Part shown: one piece after another, positions 7,019-10,982 of the stretch
Position numbering within the stretch: the first letter of the stretch is position 1
Layout: each line of letters starts with the position of its first letter
Origin: Pseudomonadales bacterium
GTDB lineage: Bacteria > Pseudomonadota > Gammaproteobacteria > Pseudomonadales > Moraxellaceae
Reading direction: 5' to 3'
DNA: 10,982 nt
Assembly (NCBI GenBank): GCA_013043915.1
Contig: JABEVH010000221.1
Location: forward strand, 1-10,982
Notes under the pieces: generated by a model
Database searches by the model: none
What the model was told of the DNA's origin: nothing
Seen by the model: the letters and a program-made list of their open reading frames with translations, nothing else
Made by a program: the position numbers and the translations under genes

Positions 7019-8131
7019 ATGTCAGCAAAACACCGTGTATTAATAGCCGTCAGCGGTATGTCCCCGCAGATTATTACTGAAACTCTGTATGCGTTGGCTG
7101 TCAATGTAACGCCGTGGATTCCTGATGAAATCTATATAGTCACCACCAAAGATGGCGCAGTGAAGGCAGAGATGGCTTTGCTGCGCGACGGTCGGCTAAA
7201 GGCGCTGTGCCAGGATTATCAGTTCAAGCTGCCCGTCTTTGATCAGTCACATATTGTGGTAATCAAGGATAAGCAGGGTGTGGAGCTCAATGATATACGC
7301 TGTCAGCAGGACAACGAAGCAGCTGCTGACTGCATGACTCAGTTACTGCAGAAATTTACCGATGATCCTGATACGGAACTCCATGTGTCCATGGCCGGTG
7401 GTCGCAAGACTATGGGGTTTCATCTAGGTTACGCCTTGTCGATGCTGGGGCGTCCCAAAGACAGGTTATCTCATGTATTGGTTAGCGAAAACTTTGAGTC
7501 TTTGCCTACATTTTATTATCCCACACCGCAAAGTAGCATTTTGCAGGCATCGGGAAATCGTCTACTCGATGCACGTGATGCCCAGGTGACTTTGGCTGAA
7601 ATTCCTTATATACGATTACGTACGCATCTTAAGGAAGATATTCTTCCGCCTGATATGGGGTATAGCGACCTGGTGCGTCATATTGATCGCTCGTTAAAGC
7701 TCGGCACTGAGCGCCTACGTTTTACCGATCAGGGTGTTTTTGTAGGTGACAGACCAGTGCCACTGAATGCTTCATATCAAGCCTTTTACCGCTGGTTAGC
7801 TTGGCGTTGTCGGCAAAGCAAGCCCCCGGTCAGCTTTTGCCGAGGAGAACCCAATACGCAGTGGGCTGAAGAATGCCTCTATCATTATGATCAGGTCAAG
7901 GGAGGTGAAGCGGATGGTGATGAGCGTCTGAAAAAGACCTTTACTCAGGACAAGGGCATGACGCCTGAATATTTTCAGGAAAAAATGTCGCGTATCAAAA
8001 AGATCCTGGAAAAGACCCTTGGTAAAGGCGTGGCTGTATCTTATCTGATCACTAACTTGGGTAAGCGTAATGATGCCGCATACGGACTCGTTTTAGCTCA
8101 AAAAAGTATCGTGTTTGAGAACGGGCAATGA
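7019..8131 (+). CDS. NE0113-family CRISPR-associated CARF protein (putative ring nuclease or cOA-responsive regulator)
   Basis: The 370-residue protein matches the NE0113 family (PF09623/TIGR02584) in its N-terminal half. The first strand and loop are VLIAVSGMSPQIITETLYAL (7-26), and the second CARF signature is SMAGGRKTMG (124-133). CARF proteins of this kind bind cOA, and some databases label them ring nucleases or Csm6-like. The C-terminal half (about 230-370) has no HEPN R-x4-6-H motif and no PD-(D/E)XK motif. The segment LRFTDQGVFVGDRPVPLNAS followed by a helix (231-264), and a closing hairpin near 338-365, look like a winged-helix domain. The protein may therefore cleave cOA to end the response, or act as a cOA-dependent regulator. 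It sits on the same strand as the two preceding effector genes, 80 nt downstream. Confidence 0.82.
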   Translation: MSAKHRVLIAVSGMSPQIITETLYALAVNVTPWIPDEIYIVTTKDGAVKAEMALLRDGRLKALCQDYQFKLPVFDQSHIVVIKDKQGVELNDIRCQQDNEAAADCMTQLLQKFTDDPDTELHVSMAGGRKTMGFHLGYALSMLGRPKDRLSHVLVSENFESLPTFYYPTPQSSILQASGNRLLDARDAQVTLAEIPYIRLRTHLKEDILPPDMGYSDLVRHIDRSLKLGTERLRFTDQGVFVGDRPVPLNASYQAFYRWLAWRCRQSKPPVSFCRGEPNTQWAEECLYHYDQVKGGEADGDERLKKTFTQDKGMTPEYFQEKMSRIKKILEKTLGKGVAVSYLITNLGKRNDAAYGLVLAQKSIVFENGQ

Positions 8132-8566
8132 GTACGGTTGCTGTGCGTCCGTCAAGACTGCCCTAGACTTACATCGTGATCCTAGGCATGAACCTTGTAG
8201 GTGACAGGGTTCACTCCCCTAGCTGGAAACGCAATTAGGTCTTCTGGCGTTTTGTAGGCAGTATCAGATGCAATCCTAGAGAAGCTATATTGAATGGCAT
8301 TGGCCTGGTGCGGGTGTGCAAGGAAAATGCAGGACGTGTGGTTACTTGGCAAGAGGATTTATTACCTAATTTTTCGGGGGAAGGATGCTGATAGACCATC
8401 AATGTATCATCAGAGGAGCAGGGGATAAGCATACTCTTGTCCATGAGCACAGAGGCCAGCAAAAGACGTATGCCGGTGTTATTCAAGACTTGACCATGCA
8501 AAAGGTGGGCAACTTGCTTGTATTTGCCTTGGGCTGTTGCCCATGGCAATGTGTAGGCCGTTAATC
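8132..8566. other. 435-bp gap before cas6 with no convincing intact gene
   Basis: On the plus strand, one frame starting at ATG 8188 reads on to 8490 with only three in-frame stops (TAG 8236, then TGA-TAG 8389-8394). Its pieces look protein-like, for example NGIGLVRVCKENAGRVVTWQ and GISILLSMSTEASKRRMPV. This could be a small decayed gene or chance. An open 104-codon frame on the opposite strand (8235-8549) has only a TTG start, no ribosome binding site and overlaps cas6, so it is not accepted. A CCTAG/CTAGG inverted repeat lies at 8162-8186, without a T-run. No clear promoter for cas6 was found. Confidence 0.4.
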
Positions 8567-9556
8567 ATGGAAGCACATGGCCATCAATCCAGAGAACACC
8601 TCCTGCCCATCACACAGCTATTGCCAGGAGAAACTTTATCCTTGGGTAGGTATCGATTTATCTTCAAAGTATTGTCGCCTCTAACTTTACCGGTCTATAG
8701 CGGTGGTGTATTGCGAGGTATTTGGGGTAATGCTTTGCGTCAAATTACTTGTATAACGGGTAAAAGCGAATGTTCAGGTTGTATGTACGGACCAGAGTGC
8801 GTCTATACGCGAGTGTTCGAGCCACATACCTTGCCTCGGTTAGGGGAAGGGCTCATGAGTATGAAAAATATACCTGTTCCCTATTTGGTAGAACCTCCTC
8901 CATGGGGTAGTACGGACTATCAAGTGGGTGAGGAACTTGTCATTGATATGGTGATCATGGGAAAAGCCTTGCAAGATTTGCCTGTCATCATATTGGCATG
9001 GCAACGAGCATTACTTCAGGGGGTGGGTCATCAAAGGGACGGGAAGGCAGAACTCATAGCTGTTAGTTTAGAATTGCCCAGCCAGTCAGTCGAAAGAAAT
9101 CACCCGGACTTTGCACGACCACAGCTCACTATCCCCGATATCCAAGTAAAAGAGCGCGTAGCACTGAATTTTCGAACACCTTTAAGAATTGAGCAAGACA
9201 AGGTTCCGCTGTGGGAAAAACACCTCACGGCTCCCTTGCTGGTGACCAGCATCCTGCGCAGAATATCACTGATCCTGAATGCACACATGAATCTTGATTT
9301 AAAGGTCGATCTTCGAGCAATAATTGCGGCCGCAGGAGAGCTAGAGCAACAAAAAAAAATGGTCTGGAAAGAATGGGAGCGCTACTCTGCGCGCCAGCAA
9401 CGGGCTATGACTATAGGGGGGGTATCTGGACGATGGGAATTGCGCGGAAACCTTGATTTATTAGTTGGTTACCTGTATCTTGGACAGTGGCTTCATGCAG
9501 GAAAAGAGACATCTTTCGGCATGGGTTTATATACTTTGGAAGGTGTAGATAGTTGA
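8567..9556 (+). CDS. Cas6 CRISPR RNA-processing endoribonuclease
   Basis: The 329-residue protein is a PF10040-type Cas6, the RNase that cuts the long CRISPR transcript within each repeat. The N-terminal RAMP half has the family pattern LGRYRFIFKVLSPLTLPVYSG, then GVLRGIWGNALRQ and a four-cysteine cluster (C62, C69, C72, C78), then VFEP and PYLVEPPPWG. The C-terminus has the glycine-rich RNA-binding loop HAGKETSFGMGLY, with H310, G312-K313, G318 and G320; H310 is a candidate catalytic or RNA-contacting residue. The start is uncertain. ATG 8567 is chosen for a TAGG 9 nt upstream and because it leaves a normal-length N-terminus; ATG 8549, ATG 8543 and TTG 8537 are in-frame alternatives. It lies 122 nt before the array it presumably processes and does not overlap any accepted gene. 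Confidence 0.9.
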   Translation: MEAHGHQSREHLLPITQLLPGETLSLGRYRFIFKVLSPLTLPVYSGGVLRGIWGNALRQITCITGKSECSGCMYGPECVYTRVFEPHTLPRLGEGLMSMKNIPVPYLVEPPPWGSTDYQVGEELVIDMVIMGKALQDLPVIILAWQRALLQGVGHQRDGKAELIAVSLELPSQSVERNHPDFARPQLTIPDIQVKERVALNFRTPLRIEQDKVPLWEKHLTAPLLVTSILRRISLILNAHMNLDLKVDLRAIIAAAGELEQQKKMVWKEWERYSARQQRAMTIGGVSGRWELRGNLDLLVGYLYLGQWLHAGKETSFGMGLYTLEGVDS

Positions 9557-9678
9557 TCTTTAAAAAGTTAAAATCTCAGCACAAAATAGCCAAATGAGTG
9601 TCAATTTTTTGGCGCCCAAGAAAAGTGGGAAGTACCCCTGTAACTTGTTGTTTTTGAATAGCATTATAGGGTTAGTCG
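9557..9678 (+). promoter_or_regulatory. CRISPR leader
   Basis: This 122-bp AT-rich stretch lies between the cas6 stop and the first repeat, on the side predicted from repeat polarity to be the 5' end. ATTATAGG at 9663-9670 is a possible -10 element, but no good -35 at the usual distance is seen. The last bases before the array, GGTTAGTC at 9670-9677, imitate the first bases of the repeat. GCCAAA/TTTGGC (9589-9594 and 9608-9613) could form a weak hairpin with T-rich right arm, perhaps ending cas6 transcription. Confidence 0.6.
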
Positions 9679-10982
9679 GTTAGATACATTGCCCTGATTA
9701 AAAGGGATTAAGACGTCCAGCTTCTATTACCTGAGCGCCCTATGCCGTTAGATACATTGCCCTGATTAAAAGGGATTAAGACCTATTTCAGCAGCCCTTT
9801 TACGAATTTCTTCGTTAGATACATTGCCCTGATTAAAAGGGATTAAGACTCTGTAGGAGCACTAAGAGCTCCATTTATTTCGTTAGATACATTGCCCTGA
9901 TTAAAAGGGATTAAGACGGCGGCAGCCCCTGGTGTATTGAAGGCTGCTATGTTAGATACATTGCCCTGATTAAAAGGGATTAAGACTCAATGCATCTATT
10001 AGAGGCCCCATTAAATATGGGGTTAGATACATTGCCCTGATTAAAAGGGATTAAGACAGCCGCGTTAGTTCCTTTCCGGCGAGGTCTACAACGTTAGATA
10101 CATTGCCCTGATTAAAAGGGATTAAGACCCTATGCATTAAGATTAAGTGCTCATCATTTTGCGCGTTAGATACATTGCCCTGATTAAAAGGGATTAAGAC
10201 CCAATACATTTCTGCTCATTTGTTGACGCGTGCTGTTAGATACATTGCCCTGATTAAAAGGGATTAAGACTTTCATTTCATTCTTCCTTCGCTTCGATGA
10301 ATTGTTAGATACATTGCCCTGATTAAAAGGGATTAAGACCCTTTTCTACGTACCACTGCCGTTCTTCGTCGTAGTTAGATACATTGCCCTGATTAAAAGG
10401 GATTAAGACGGTTTCATAATCCCCTACTACCACGCATTCATTTTTGTTAGATACATTGCCCTGATTAAAAGGGATTAAGACAGGCGTAGTCGTTATAAGC
10501 ATCTAACGCTACTTTGTTAGATACATTGCCCTGATTAAAAGGGATTAAGACATGCCGCGATTAACACAGTCATTAAAAGTCATTTCGGTTAGATACATTG
10601 CCCTGATTAAAAGGGATTAAGACGACCATCCGGCATGTATGGCCAAGCTCTTGCGAGCCTGCGCGTTAGATACATTGCCCTGATTAAAAGGGATTAAGAC
10701 GACCATCTGCAAGCGTTCGTGTTTATCGGCCAGTTAGATACATTGCCCTGATTAAAAGGGATTAAGACGATTTTTCATGATCTGTTCTCCATTTCAAGGT
10801 TCAGCGTTAGATACATTGCCCTGATTAAAAGGGATTAAGACATGATCCCCCGCGGAAACATAAAACACGCCGGTGGTTAGATACATTGCCCTGATTAAAA
10901 GGGATTAAGACCCGTCTTCATTCGTAGACTCCACGGAGCGGCGCTGTTAGATACATTGCCCTGATTAAAAGGGATTAAGACA
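9679..10982 (+). CRISPR. Type III-like CRISPR array, 19 repeats in window, continues past the right edge
   Basis: Nineteen identical 36-nt repeats start with GTTAGATACATTG and end with AGGGATTAAGAC. They begin at 9679, 9747, 9814, 9882, 9951, 10022, 10093, 10165, 10235, 10304, 10374, 10446, 10516, 10588, 10665, 10733, 10806, 10876 and 10946. Eighteen complete spacers of 31-41 nt (mean about 34) lie between them, and a 19th starts at the last base. Within the repeat CCCT and AGGG can pair around a 7-nt loop, and exactly 8 nt (ATTAAGAC) follow the stem. That is the expected Cas6 cut and 8-nt 5' handle of type III and type I crRNAs, and it fixes the transcription direction as left to right. Repeat identity and absence of degenerate copies suggest an active array; the leader-proximal (newest) spacers are at the left. 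Confidence 0.98.

Noticed and set aside
7451..7474. R-x6-H pattern (R145 to H152) in the NE0113 protein as a HEPN RNase motif
   Set aside because: It lies in the CARF half, not in a helical C-terminal domain, and the surrounding residues do not resemble HEPN.
8235..8549. 104-codon open frame on the minus strand
   Set aside because: It has only a TTG start, no ribosome binding site, runs antisense into the cas6 start region and its second half looks unlike a protein.
9589..9613. Intrinsic terminator after cas6
   Set aside because: The T-run forms part of the hairpin's right arm and loop instead of following the stem, so it was only mentioned as a weak hairpin in the leader.
10129..10164. Spacer 7 contains GATTAAG, as in the end of the repeat
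   Set aside because: The match is only seven AT-rich bases and the repeat units on both sides are complete, so a partial repeat is not supported.

Overview
This window is the accessory end of a type III CRISPR-Cas locus. It carries a cluster of cyclic-oligoadenylate (cOA) signalling and effector genes, followed by cas6, an AT-rich leader and a CRISPR array that runs off the right edge. Base composition is moderate, ribosome binding sites are strong GAGG/AGGAGG sequences spaced 7 nt from the start, and the gene families (Csx16/VVA1548, NE0113, PF10040-type Cas6) are common in Proteobacteria. A beta- or gammaproteobacterium is therefore likely, but the species cannot be named from the sequence. 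No cas10, csm/cmr, cas1 or cas2 gene is present, so the interference complex and adaptation genes must lie elsewhere.

Layout: positions 1-216 hold no supportable gene. A minus-strand pair follows: an unrecognised 165-residue protein (217-714, TTG start) and, upstream of it, a 568-residue fusion of a Csx16 ring-nuclease-type domain, a CARF domain and a PD-(D/E)XK nuclease domain (807-2513). A 401-bp divergent intergenic region separates these from the plus-strand genes. The first plus-strand gene is a 903-residue fusion of a canonical-looking Csx16 domain, a helical region, a DUF3800-like RNase H-fold domain and a TPR-like tail (2915-5626). Ten bases later comes a CARF plus PD-(D/E)XK nuclease of the Can2/Card1 type (5637-6938). 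Next is an NE0113-family CARF protein with a possible winged-helix C-terminus (7019-8131). A 435-bp gap with no convincing gene, perhaps holding a decayed reading frame, precedes cas6 (8567-9556). The leader (9557-9678) leads into 19 identical 36-nt repeats with 18 complete spacers (9679-10981).

Inferred working model: the array is transcribed left to right and Cas6 cuts each repeat just after a small stem, leaving the 8-nt handle ATTAAGAC. The type III complex (not in this window) binds target RNA and makes cOA. The two CARF nucleases then cut nucleic acid, while Csx16 domains and the NE0113 protein may degrade or sense cOA to limit the response. The most unusual parts are the two Csx16 fusions placed head to head. 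One joins the putative off-switch to a CARF nuclease. The other joins it to a DUF3800 domain with no visible CARF domain, and is the best candidate here for an undescribed effector. All 18 spacers can be read as open frames on the strand their crRNAs would bind, and one spacer fits a gene-gene junction with a ribosome binding site and an ATGA overlap.
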